From assembly GCA_016218805.1 (NCBI GenBank), contig JACRCW010000114.1, positions 1 through 32,233 on the forward strand: 32,233 nucleotides of DNA. Direction: 5' to 3'. A program made the translations under genes and the position numbers. How positions within the stretch are numbered: the first letter of the stretch is position 1; every line of letters begins with the position of its first letter. The DNA is from Deltaproteobacteria bacterium. GTDB lineage: Bacteria > Myxococcota > JACRCW01. Of this stretch, positions 32,051 through 32,233 are shown in pieces. The notes beneath the pieces are model-generated. The model was given only the letters and a program-made list of their open reading frames with translations. It did not search any database and had not been told where the DNA came from.

Positions 32051-32233
32051 GACGGCGCCTGCATCAACCCAGACAGCGCCTGCATCAACCCAGAGGGCGC
32101 CTGCATCAACCCAGACGGCGCCTGCATCAACCCAGACGGCGCCTGCATCAACCCAGACGGCGCCTGCATCAACCCAGACGGCGCCTGCATCAACCCAGAC
32201 GGCGCCTGCATCAACCCAGACGGCGCCTGCATC
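32051..32233. repeat. 21-bp minisatellite continuing past the window edge
   Basis: Eight full units and 15 bases of a ninth start at 32051 with period 21; the core is GCCTGCATCAACCCA preceded by GACGGC. Units 2 and 3 differ by one base each (GACAGC, GAGGGC) and the rest are identical. As 21 is divisible by three, all units read in frame. The minus strand is open as repeated MQAPSGL ending at a TAA at 32020-32022; plus frames give DGACINP (closed by a TGA at 32045), TAPASTQ and RRLHQPR. Coding status cannot be decided from this window. Confidence 0.9.

Noticed and set aside
32051..32233. Possible CRISPR array at the right edge
   Set aside because: Units are directly tandem with no unique spacers; it is a minisatellite.

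Overview
The window is about 70% G+C (hand counts: 43/60 at 6541-6600, 42/60 at 11581-11640). It is densely coded on both strands and looks like a Myxococcota (delta-proteobacterial type) chromosome. The reasons are the strong third-position G/C bias, Ser-rich lipoproteins carrying fibronectin III and lamin-tail-like domains, a secretion/pilus ATPase fused to a cyclic-nucleotide-binding (CNB) domain, several other CNB proteins, and a leucine dehydrogenase. The taxonomic call is inference. I saw no rRNA, tRNA, CRISPR array, transposase or integrase.

Layout. 1-239: start of a minus-strand gene that leaves the window, possibly a uracil-DNA glycosylase. 315-1466: MFS transporter. 1569-3029 (-): MscS channel with a C-terminal CNB domain. 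3178-7226: tight four-gene operon glpK, kpsF, psuG, maf. 7260-9451 (-): two overlapping accessory genes of lower G+C, an AlbA/Schlafen-type protein with a GHKL-like ATPase domain followed by a ParA-like ATPase; the first starts inside a perfect palindrome and behind a hairpin. 9650-11294 (-): small lipoprotein and leucine dehydrogenase. 11438-18327 (+): membrane-anchored ceramidase-like protein, a 1346-residue multidomain lipoprotein and an ATP-grasp-like protein. 18346-19059: two-helix membrane protein. 19061-22504 (-): CNB-MshEN-GspE ATPase and its upstream partner, a TPR-CNB protein.

The right third contains a scarred mosaic. A small ORF plus a truncated nucleotidyltransferase (22713-23202) runs into a 92-bp duplicate of the 3' end of the neighbouring carboxylate-amine ligase gene. 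A MITE-like inverted-repeat element and a five-unit 23-bp tandem array lie before the real 3' end at 23573. Next come the ligase, a zinc-ribbon/HExxH membrane protein, an ATP-grasp protein, and a 693-residue membrane-anchored protein with an internal duplication. At 28904-30269 a small Cys-rich lipoprotein is separated from an HDAC-family gene by a DUF433/DUF5615 toxin-antitoxin-type pair of lower G+C. That pair lies between two 180-bp direct copies of the host junction (lipoprotein 3' end, intergenic hairpin, HDAC 5' end), so both host genes stay intact. A 21-bp minisatellite runs off the right edge.

The most noteworthy points are: (i) the AlbA-GHKL/ParA pair with its structured start region, a candidate uncharacterised accessory or defence-like module; (ii) two toxin-antitoxin-type loci associated with long duplications of the adjacent host sequence; (iii) the concentration of CNB domains on a channel, a motor ATPase and a scaffold, the last with a degraded nucleotide-binding cassette.
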